This document shows positions 53,301 to 62,177 of a stretch of DNA of 64,000 nt, piece by piece. The stretch spans positions 6,014,001 through 6,078,000 of the forward strand of contig NC_039494.1 of NCBI RefSeq assembly GCF_003590095.1, in the 5' to 3' direction. The notes beneath the pieces were generated by a model. The model saw only the letters and a list, made by a program, of their open reading frames with translations. It was not told where the DNA came from and made no database searches. The position numbers and the translations under genes are program-made. The stretch is from Trichoplusia ni. Lineage: Eukaryota; Arthropoda; Insecta; Lepidoptera; Noctuidae. Position 1 is the stretch's first letter, and every line of letters begins with the position of its first letter.

Positions 53301-56300
53301 ATGTTATTATGTTTATTTTACACATACTTATCCTAAGATTCAGTGACTATACAATCAAGTCATTTTTAAACAACGGAATTGTTTTCAATGCGATGGAGTC
53401 CATTTACTTAGTGAAAAAAATAATACATAAATTGTGGTGGTGAATGTAGCACAGATCCTACCTTTTATTGTCAATCGAAATTAAAAAAGGTTCAAAATTA
53501 TTTATTTTTATCAATTAAGAGCAATTTGCACTCAATTGCTGAGCGTGAAAATTTCGTTCAATCCTGCACAAAGATTAATATATTAGTCAGCTAATTGATA
53601 AACGCAAATCAAATATGGTATGTTCTTGGTAAACATTCTTTGTTCATTCGCGTCTTAACAATTACTGCTTGATCTGTGAATATGGATAACCTTTGACTTT
53701 TTGTCGAAGGTCAATAATTTCATAGGAACGCTGTTAGCTACTTGTACTGTTAATTCAGTAGAAAAACTCAAGGTTCACCACAATAAACCTTTCACAATTT
53801 CTGCTACTAAAACTCTTGTTTGTTTTTCTTATATTAATATTTTTTCAGTCTTCTCCGTGGATTCAACAAGACGGAGATTAAAGACTTTTACAAAAGTTTC
53901 ACCGATATCCAACGTAAAGGCTACAAGCCGGAACCATCTGTGAGGAAGATCCACGCGTTACTCGAAGACATCGGGTACCCTTTGAAAGTGTTGCTCGATA
54001 CGGTAATGATGCCGACTCAATTCCAACAATAATGAGCCTTACAAATATATCCTTTGATACCTTATTCTCAGCTTCGTCTCCATTGATAGCTGATTTTGAT
54101 TATCGCTTAAGGAAAATAATACCTAACTCTTATTTTCTGAATCGAGATTTGATTGATTGTATTGTGTGATCGTACATACAAATTAATGTATGCAAAAAGA
54201 ATAATTTGATCAATGTGCTCAGAACACATGTTCTGGGTGCTTTGAAAAAAAATGTATTTAATGGATAAGAATAGATTATTACAAGTTTAGGAGGAAAAAT
54301 TATGTCAAAGGCATTTGACAGATGGATCGACGACTTGATGCAGGTGGCAATGAACCGATCACGCTGGAGAGCATACGGAGAGGCCTATGTCCAGCAATGG
54401 ACAGCTGCTATACGCTGAGATGGTCTTATCAGTTAATTAAGATAATATTTTCCCAGTTGAAGCGGCCTTGCGATGAAATGATAGCTGAGTGCACATGGCG
54501 ATCCAGATTACATAACTGTTCAGACATGTTTCGACCAGTTTTCACGATCAATGGCCATTGCTGCCAGTTCGATATCCCATATTTTAGGTAGGTAGACAAT
54601 TAAAGAACGTACAATATTTATTTTCAGTTACTCTTATATATTATCTGGCTGTCTGTTTCTCGCGCGATGTTAATTTTCTTGGATTTCTTCACTCTTTTAG
54701 ATATTACTTCTCTCAAATTGCACCGACTCGACGTTAAAAACCACCTAAAAGGGTATTACCTCATTTACTATTACTACCTGCTATACTGTACTACACCCTT
54801 ATTTAATACTGCTACCTGCTTTGCTGGTATGTTTTATATGTTTTATACGTATATTTTCAAAGATATTCTAATGTATACATTTTATTTCATAATTTTAACT
54901 TGAATATTTAAATTGCTGTAATTATTTGTTCTCAGAGATAGTAATTGAATAAATAAATAAATCATCTGCGACAATTTATATCATTTAGCTAAGCCGGTTA
55001 ATGAGATAAAGCCTGATGAGGGAGGGACAGTTAGAAAGACAGGTTTTTCCCTTTATGTACGGGAACCCTAAAAACGGCACCTTGTCTTCAAACAGTCATG
55101 CAAAGGACGAAACTTTCCTTTGATCTACGAAATCCATTCGACATTATTCTCACATACCCATGTGTGCACTTCAACTAAGAACATAAGTACAGCAAAACAA
55201 ATTCCTTTGACAAAGGTCAGATCAAACAAATATATTTTTACAAAACAAGTACCGCTTTTTGTGACACGAGTATGATCTACAGGTACTTTAGATTTTTTGT
55301 GTTAAGCGTTAAAAATATGTGATTAAATTGTTTTTGTTCCATCACGTAAATACTAAATGAAAAATAATCTATAAAGTAAATAGATATGAGCAAATTGAAT
55401 ACATACGAACGTATTCCCTTAAAGTAATAGTCGTAAAAGGATCGTTTTGAACCGAATTGCTTCGCTCATATCGTCCAAACCTTATTTTCTCTCGGATATT
55501 CCAAAGCAAAAAAGTAATTTGATAAAAAAACCTTATGTTCGCTACTGCACATTCTGTTTGAGTGTTGGATAAAATGTTTTAATAAAGAAGTACCCTAACA
55601 TTTTACAGTAAGAATATTCTATATAATTATAATAGAGAGGCATACGTCTTAATAAGCAAAAATGTGGCTTACAAAAATACTAAAACGAAATAATTTTTAA
55701 GCTAGAATATGATTTTATTTTTCCAAAACAACAATGCCTGCTAGTGACATAATCAGGTCGGAGCGAGTTCTGAAGTTGATGAATTGAGACGATCATCTTT
55801 TGTTTGCAGGCGTCACGCTGACACACAAACGAACTTCATCTCAGGCCTCGATTCCACTGAAGCACTGGATATCATTGTTTACGGACAACACAATATTGAA
55901 GACGATTCTGAAGGATACGCTATGGTAAGAGAATAGAGAGAGTTAGGGAATTTAAATAATACAAAAATATAATGGATAACAATAAATAAATCATTCAAAT
56001 CATGCATTTATAAGAAAGCAATTTCATTTAAATTAAAGAAAATTAACAAAACAATTTATCATCATTATTTTATGTCTTCAATATGTGTATTCTTGTCAGA
56101 CTTTGAAATATATTTTAAATAAGAATTTAATTTCAAAGTGAATCAGACCTCATTGTTGTTATTCTGAAGTATTTCGAGTATCTATTGACAACAACACTCA
56201 TTCCAGAACTCTTATAACAAATATTCATAAAAGGTCGTTTGCTTCACGCATCAGGTGAACATAGCTATCAATATTTTGCACAATACATTATTTGTCATCT

Positions 56301-59300
56301 GAACCCGTCCAGACAGAAAGAGTAATACGAAAACATTGAGGCATTCGAATAATAAACGAAATACATACTGCCAACTACACGTCAACAAAATTTCTTGAAC
56401 ATGTTATAATCTAAATTGGAGAAGACAAAACATGAAGAAAATAAATACTTTAGTGAACATACATGATATCTCATTTCGTATAACATGGCTTATAATATGT
56501 TTGCCTGACGAGACGTAAGGAGACATAATCCGTAATCCGAAACATTACCATATTCAAATTTATATTTAAAACGAACAGCTATTAACGCGATTTAGAGTGA
56601 CTCTTCAAAATTTTGAAAATTGTGCAAGTCTAATGACTGGATTTCTTCTGTATTTAATACTAAACCTTATCCAATTGGCTTAAAGTATTTTTTCCTTCTT
56701 TCAGTTGTACGTCTACGATCCGAAAGACAAAGTGACGCTTTTAGACAGCTTCATCAGCTTGACACCGGAGTCGTACTTTGACGTGAACATCTATGTGTGG
56801 GCGATTGATTCCTCGCCCAGTGTGAAGGCACTATCCCTTTCCAGTAGAAAATGTATTTTGGAGACCGTAAGTTGAATAATTTATATTTCCACCAAATGAA
56901 GATTTTTGAGTAGTTTACTAAAACATTTTGGGTTTGAAACTAACGTCTCAGTACCCTCTTTGTACCTGTGTTTTCCTTTTATGACATGCTTATCACAAGT
57001 TAATCTTGGAATCAAATGAATTATTAATAGAGAAAGTAGCCTGAAAAAACTAAGACCTGTCTAGTGATTGAATGGTGTTTGCCACTACCCACGTAAGTAC
57101 CTTGATCAATGTTAGTCCTTTTTGAGACGAATGTAGGCGATATAAGAATAATATTATTTCTTGACAAATCTAGGCTCTTAGTGGCAGAAATTAATCAAAT
57201 TTTTTTCATAATAGACGATATTGCTTTTTAATTTATTTCATCAAAAACCATTTCTGGAATCTTGCTTCTTATTACTTAGGTAAACGTATTTCGGCGAACA
57301 ATATTTTTTGTAAAACAATCATTTCACTACACCTACGCGTTATATTAAACCTTATTGATAAAAAAATGACATTAATCGGTCGGGCAATAGGAAACAATGG
57401 AGGATGTCCATAGCATGTATCTGAGAGAGATCGTCAATCATTTGTCATCCTTCGATTGACGTTAAAACGATCCTGTAGAGCTAGTCGGTGAAAAATAGGT
57501 CGCCAATGACAATGCTATTAACGCTTGAGTTGCTAACTTTTTCTTTGGAAGTCAAGAATTTGATTGAAGGTTGTTACGCTAGACATTTAAGTTCGAAATT
57601 ATCTTAATTGTTTTACTTCTCCAAAAAATTTGACTCGAAGCGTTTTAAGTTCCTTGAATTTGGTTCCTTGGGCATAAACGATTTATTAAGCTTTGAACTA
57701 CCTGACTTGGTGCAGAATAATACAAAAAATACGAACTTATATCTGTCTTTCCGTCCGATCAAAATCCCGATACCATCTTCGTGCAAACTACCTGCTTTCC
57801 TAGTACCACCCTCATTTACTTCTGCTACCTGCTCCGCAAGTAACATCCTCATGACTGTTCATTCTTCCCAGAATGCCCTATATACTGCTACTACTTGCTC
57901 TTCTGGTACCCACTCATGTCGCCATCACTACTTCCACCCTTACTGTTTTGCATTTGGTTATTCCAATAATATCCTTATATAAAAGGTCGGTTCTTCGTTA
58001 GACTGTCATTTTAAACGGCTTAAATTAATTAAAAAAAATCCGTTTAAATAAAACAAACAGCCTTGTCAACGACTCTAGCTTCAAATAAAATTTACTAAAT
58101 AAATTTGAAGCGACCGCTCCAGTTACTTACACTAACAATTCACAACTTTTTTCACAGGCAGCCTGTGAAAATAGTATTTTATTTTTAAAATTGCGTACAC
58201 CTGCACTGACATAGTTTTTGCCCATGTCAACCACAAAATTAAACATAGCACGTATAGTCATTTTAATTTAAATAAGGAACATATACATTTCTGATGATAT
58301 AGCTAAGCATTTACTTATGCTTATGAGTGCATGCCAAGCTTAAATTTAATTAAAGACAAATATTAGCTAATACTTACAAAACAATCAAAGAGCATCAGAG
58401 TTCGTGTAGCCAGAAGTCGTAAAACAAAATCTATTTAAATTGTGATTTGAACAGAAAATTTTGTATTTAATATAACCAGGAAGAGACTGATGTTGCTGAT
58501 GAACTGAAATTAGGTGTAGACAAGTTTTATAATCTGACACAGCAAAATTAAGTTATAAATCTAAATTTTGTAGTACACGAGTGGTAAAATCCGATTAACT
58601 ATTTGTTCACTGTATACATTTGTGTCAGATCGTGTGGCCGATCCTCGCTACTGCGACAAATAAGCTTTTTGTCATTCCTGTTTCGTTGAATATTTTGTTT
58701 TTCGTTGCCATTCTGACGTGTTGCACCCGCATCTTTTGAAATATACATTGGATTTATGATGAGATTCATTTCTTTTATCAATATATTTCATGTTTCGAAA
58801 ATTCTAGTCCAGTTTATTATGTGTTGTGACGCAGCGAGGCCAAAAACGAGGCTAAAGACGCATCAATCAAATGTTTCTTCATTGTTCTTGCAGTAGCAAC
58901 GAATGAATTAAATATCCGACAGTATATTTTATTTAAAAAGTGGTTTGTGTCATTTATTTTTTAATAAATTATACCAAGGAAAACGCTTAAAGAAACAGAA
59001 AATTATTTTAAACTAGAATTTGTAGATACGTCTAGTACCTATCACCCATTACCCTGCCGTCATACAATTTTACATCAATTTATTCACCGATACTTTCAAC
59101 TTTATATTTGTTAACATTCGCAATCTAAACAAACTGGACCTGCATTAATTACGAACTTGAAGCGTGGTATTAATTACTGGAACAGTTTGTCTGTGTCCAG
59201 ACGATGGGTCGCGGGTCGCTGTCTCACCCACTTCACACTAATCTTTGACGCTAGAGATATCAAGTAAGCAGAAGAATCATTTATTATGGCCCGATAACAA

Positions 59301-61843
59301 AGGCTGGTAAATAATTACGAGTGATGTTCAACAATGCTGCACATTTCAAAAAGTTTAGTCTAGACTATAACAATTGTGCCTCGCATTTGGTATTAATTAT
59401 TTAACGTAAACTTAAATACTAATGATAATTGATTGTTGAACTAGAATTTTATTATAAACAAGATACTTTTCTGAAGCAGGTTCGTATTATGTGACGCAAC
59501 GACTGCTCGAATGTGTCGCGGGTTCCATCTCAGACAAGCATTTGTGTGATTCTCGAATGCTTGTCCTGAGTCTGATGTCTTTGTACTTGCGACTTGAATG
59601 GTTCTGAAAACCACCGCAAGTCGCAACACAAGTATTAAATTCATTACTGCGGAAGTGCTTTAAAAATACAAATGGGTATCATTTGCACAATATTCGTTGC
59701 TAAAGTTCCCGGTATATTGGGTAAATCAATATTGACTCAGACTCCACCAACATGTAATATGCATGCGACCAACATGCATGAGAGGCTCGAAAAAGTTTTT
59801 AATGGACATTAGTTTGTTGTTTCAGTATAAATTCTTTTGCGAAATGTAACAAAATTGTACGAGTATTATTCAACCCAAATTTATCATTATATTAAGAAAT
59901 CGAGATGCAAAATAATAATAATGTCCGGAATAGTATATGAAACAACGAATAAAACCAGAAGCTGAGGGGCCCGAACAAATTGGCCTAAGATAAAGAAAGT
60001 GAATTGGTTGGGTGACTAGTACATGTACCCACCCGGTAACAAACATCCTTTACTTTCAAACTTCATTTATACACATAGTATTTGTTTATAAAACACCTGC
60101 AGAAAAACATCAACTGGGATTTTTTTACTATTGACGTAGCACGGTTCAGCACGGATTAGTGGCAGATGAACAAACAGTGGAACTTTAAAAAGAATCATTT
60201 TTAAATTAAAAACTTCCTCCATTTTGAACAAAATGAGCTTTATAGCAGTCTCAAAACTGTTCATATTTTGATTACGATCAGCAGTTTACACTACGTTTAA
60301 GAAAACATCAACGTTTGAGTAATTCTTCTGTATTTTATTTAAGGATAAAGGCGAGGCAGCCGGTTTCTATGAGGGCTGCATGACGCGGCTTATTTTGAGG
60401 CGAGTGGTCAACGAGTGCCGATGCTTACCTTTCGATTATTCTGGTCCGAATACTACAATACTTTGTGTCATAGAAACTAAAATATGTTATCACTTGATTT
60501 TGCCCCTATATCAGATAGGGGCAAAATCAAGTGAAAACGGACGTCTGATTCTTTATTGAGAGTATTTTTTCTTTTTCAGCCAAAGAATTGGGTGTGAAAG
60601 ACTACGGAATCTGTTCATGGGAGCGCCTTATTTGTATTTATCAAACAATCGGTATGTAAAACCAAATACTAATAAAGAAAAACTCCGACCATGCTTAACT
60701 ATTTCAAGTATGACTACCTACCTATAAACTATAATTTATCAAAGGAAACGGAAAAAGGACTATTTTCATCAAGCAAAGCATTATTTTTAACGCTAGAGCT
60801 TAAGATAATTTTTATGAAATACTAGCTGTTGCCCGCGACTTCGTCCGCGTGGTTGGAAGTTATAAGATGAACCTTCGAAGATGAATAATTTTCCCTGTTT
60901 TTTCCACATTTTCCAATGTATCTTCGCTCCTATTATTTGCAGCGTGATGGTATATAGCCTAAAACCTTCCTCAATCAATGTTCTATTCAACCCAAAAAGA
61001 TTTTTTCAATTTGAACCTGTAGTTCCTGAGATTAGCGCGTTCAAACAAACAAATAAACTCTTCAGCTTTATATATTAGTATAGATATTAAAACGAGTCTC
61101 ATCTTTAACGCCACTTAAAGTATAATAAGGACCTTGAATAGCGTAACTTTGCATCTTTTTTGCCACAAACCTCAGATGTTTGGCTAAAATACTGACGGAA
61201 TGTACGCACTGTGCTAGGACAGGCATCCATCATTCTTTGGGCGGTCATATTTGAAAAATGATGCGGATTTGGATCCGTCTTGTTCAGCGACTGCTTGTCA
61301 GGTAGACGAAGCTGTGATACAAGATGGATTCTATATTTTCGAGATATACAGACAAATAAAATATCTTGCAAGGTGTTTTTGGCCAAATTAATTTCTTGTT
61401 TCAAATTAGTATGGAGCAGTTATACGTGTAGAGCTAAATACGAAGGTTTTGTTCGATTTCATCCAAAATTTTAGTGAATACCCCGACCAAACATGGACAT
61501 TTTCTATGGAAATGACATTTTGTAACCAAGCAGTTATTAATTACTTCAACGTAATAAAACTGCCTTGAAAACGGCCTATTTGAGATTAAACTTTTTGATT
61601 TTGAGTTGTAATTGTTCTACTGAGATTATTTTTAAGCAAATAGATGGTCAAATAATAAATAATAAATGTATATTTTTTATGATATTTTATTAAATAATAA
61701 GTGGTATATTAAAATTTGTTTCTTGCAGAACTAGTTGAGGTTGACATAAAAGATATTTTATCTCAAAGCGAATGTTATCAGCGGTGCGACTACGTACAGT
61801 ATGAAACTGAAGTGGAGTTTATTAAGAACCAGCGACATTTGAG
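50185..61843 (+). CDS. Pickpocket-type DEG/ENaC sodium channel subunit (gene C), 3' end outside window
   Basis: Second channel subunit of the same family as gene B, on the opposite strand. Nine exons splice in phase to 1169 nt (389 complete codons plus two bases). Seen in order: HG at residues 24-25, TM1 about 36-56, VETTHYSMVKIPFPAVTVCD at 72-91, GHCCQF, a long ectodomain, then FYEGCMTR, ECRCLPFDY, YGICSWERLIC and SECYQRCDYVQYETEVEF. The VYFG segment and TM2 are missing and should follow beyond the right edge, after the LINE in intron 9. Exons: 50185-50397, 52720-52826, 53849-54002, 54457-54587, 55810-55924, 56705-56866, 60344-60443, 60580-60651, 61729-61843. Protein identity to gene B is low outside motifs. 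Function within the family cannot be told from sequence. Confidence 0.95.
51208..51335 (-). mobile_element. Solo 3' UTR copy of the CR1-like element
   Basis: Phrases GTTTATTCTG, AAGAACGCTAGAG, TCTACCCTAAGA, AACAAATTCAGGTGTCGC correspond in order to ATTTATTCTG, GAGAACGATGGAG, ACTACCCTAAGA and AACAAACTCAGGGGTCGC at 28575-28705. It is an extreme 5' truncation of the same family. Confidence 0.75.
51950..52035 (+). repeat. Decayed 'GACGGAC' repeat
   Basis: TGACGGACGGATAAACAGCG, followed later by TACAGTATCCTAAAAATA. A weak relative of the repeat at 4.06-4.14 kb. Confidence 0.35.
52720..52826 (+). CDS. Gene C exon 2: post-TM1 segment
   Basis: Acceptor AATTGCAG|G, donor TTACT|GTAAGT, phase 0 in and 2 out. 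Encodes VETTHYSMVKIPFPAVTVCD, then TERVYLPKAGNMTELL, with the universal IPFPAVTVC motif. Confidence 0.97.
52827..53848 (+). other. Gene C intron 2
   Basis: About 1 kb. Includes a perfect TGCATGCATGCATGCATG run at 53011-53028. Open frames here are chance. Confidence 0.55.
53849..54002 (+). CDS. Gene C exon 3
   Basis: Acceptor TTTTTCAG|T, donor GATACG|GTAATG, phase 2 in and 0 out. Encodes LRGFNKTEIKDFYKSFTDIQ, then PSVRKIHALLEDIGYPLKVL. Same position and phases as gene B exon 3. Confidence 0.93.
54003..54456 (+). other. Gene C intron 3
   Basis: 454 bases, with an RTE-type remnant at 54317-54418 almost abutting the next exon. Confidence 0.6.
54317..54418 (+). pseudogene. RTE-like non-LTR element, C-terminal remnant
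   Basis: Reads DRWIDDLMQVAMNRSRWRAY then GEAYVQQWTAAIR and TGA, the conserved end of RTE-type ORFs. It stops 38 bases before gene C exon 4. Confidence 0.8.
54457..54587 (+). CDS. Gene C exon 4
   Basis: Acceptor TTTCCCAG|T, donor TTTTAG|GTAGGT, phase 0 in and 2 out. Encodes LKRPCDEMIAECTWRSRLHN, CSDMFRPVFTINGHCCQFDI and PYFR. It parallels gene B exon 4 (CEGMF...GHCCTFN). Confidence 0.95.
54588..55809 (+). other. Gene C intron 4
   Basis: AT-rich. A decayed repeat near 54995-55075 ends in GGGAACCCTAAAAACGG, like the family at 4.06 kb. Nothing else. Confidence 0.5.
55810..55924 (+). CDS. Gene C exon 5
   Basis: Acceptor GTTTGCAG|G, donor GCTATG|GTAAGA, phase 2 in and 0 out. Encodes RHADTQTNFISGLDSTEALD, then IIVYGQHNIEDDSEGYAM. 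It covers what gene B splits into exons 5 and 6. Confidence 0.92.
55925..56704 (+). other. Gene C intron 5
   Basis: 780 bases, AT-rich, nothing recognised. Confidence 0.5.
56705..56866 (+). CDS. Gene C exon 6
   Basis: Acceptor CTTTCAG|T, donor GAGACC|GTAAGT, phase 0 on both sides. Encodes LYVYDPKDKVTLLDSFISLT, PESYFDVNIYVWAIDSS and SSRKCILET, with the RxC of the cysteine-rich domain. The intron after it has no partner in gene B. Confidence 0.93.
58150..58170. repeat. Perfect 21-base palindrome
   Basis: TTTCACAGGC, a central A, then GCCTGTGAAA. It includes a splice-acceptor-like TTTTTTCACAG, but no exon follows. Confidence 0.75.
59500..59600 (+). repeat. SINE-like repeat, copy 3
   Basis: GTCGCGGGTTCCATCTCAG, ACAAGCATTTGTGTGATTCT and CGAATGCTTGTCCTGAGTCT match the copy at 21.1 kb in order. 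Confidence 0.6.
60344..60443 (+). CDS. Gene C exon 7
   Basis: Acceptor TATTTAAG|G, donor TTCTG|GTCCGA, phase 0 in and 1 out. Encodes DKGEAAGFYEGCMTRLILRR, then VVNECRCLPFDYS. CxCxP is the hallmark. The donor is weak after GT, but no other GT nearby gives phase 1 and joins to exon 8. Confidence 0.9.
60490..60534. repeat. Perfect 20-bp hairpin inside a 136-base intron
   Basis: TCACTTGATTTTGCCCCTAT pairs without mismatch with the reverse complement ending in CAAGTGA; the loop is ATCAG. It fills a third of gene C intron 7, about 45 bases from each splice site. Confidence 0.95.
60580..60651 (+). CDS. Gene C exon 8
   Basis: 72-nt exon. Acceptor TTTTTCAG|C, donor CAATCG|GTATGT, phase 1 on both sides. 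Encodes KELGVKDYGICSWERLICIY with two conserved cysteines. Same position and phases as gene B exon 8. Confidence 0.93.
60652..61728 (+). other. Gene C intron 8
   Basis: Carries interspersed family 1 copy B at 60822-61084. The rest is AT-rich with no support for coding. Confidence 0.55.
60822..61084 (+). repeat. Interspersed repeat family 1, copy B
   Basis: Same ends as copy A at 10.8-11.0 kb: ACTAGCTGTTGCCCGCGACT at the left and CAGCTTTATATATTAGTATAG at the right. It has about 20 extra bases near the left end (CCGCGTGGTTGGAAG). Confidence 0.75.
61729..61843 (+). CDS. Gene C exon 9
   Basis: Acceptor TTCTTGCAG|A, donor TTGAG|GTAAAA, phase 1 in and 2 out. Encodes LVEVDIKDILSQSECYQRCD, then YVQYETEVEFIKNQRHL. 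Matches the CxxxC...Y segment of gene B exon 9. Confidence 0.93.
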
Positions 61844-62177
61844 GTAAAAATCAGGATTATTCGAGTGTTACCGAATGTTGGCTCAAATAAAGGCCTTTTG
61901 ACCCAATGTTCGTTCGTGTTCGTTCAGTAATCGTTAATTCGGGTAAAGACATTTCTCTACGAAGAAAAATAAAACATTACTAACTTTCTGATTCAAGTAG
62001 GTTTTTAAACTCATTTTACAGTTAAGTTTAGTTCAATTTCGTAAACTATATAGCGAACCATACCAAATTTCTAAACTATTTGAAGTGTTCAATTATATCA
62101 AGAAATATAAAGCGAATAATTTTCTTAGCAGAACACTCAAAATCCAGCATTGGCTAAGATAAATTAACACAAAGTGA
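61844..62177 (+). other. Gene C intron 9, 5' part
   Basis: 334 bases of intron between exon 9 and the start of the LINE coding frame. The exact LINE junction lies somewhere near 62155-62215. Confidence 0.5.

Larger units (their letters stand above)
56867..60343 (+). other. Gene C intron 6 (3.5 kb)
   Basis: AT-rich, with imperfect CTGCTACCTGCTC-type units at 57.8-57.9 kb, a 21-base palindrome at 58150-58170 and a SINE-like copy at 59500-59600. The 124-aa ORF near 57.6-58.0 kb has no recognisable domain. Confidence 0.5.

Noticed and set aside
53010..53336. 108-aa plus-strand ORF beginning in the TGCA repeat
   Set aside because: Its start is made by the simple repeat and it ends inside gene C intron 2 with no domain.
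54322..54591. 89-aa ORF as a separate gene
   Set aside because: It starts in an RTE remnant in another frame and ends in gene C exon 4; both parts are explained by other features.
57608..57982. 124-aa plus-strand ORF in gene C intron 6
   Set aside because: Low-complexity Ser/Thr/Cys/Pro composition from imperfect CTGCTACCTGCTC-type repeats, with no domain, inside an intron.
58158..58200. Acceptor-like TTTTTTCACAG followed by an open frame
   Set aside because: It encodes no channel motif, and skipping it keeps phase 0 between exons 6 and 7.
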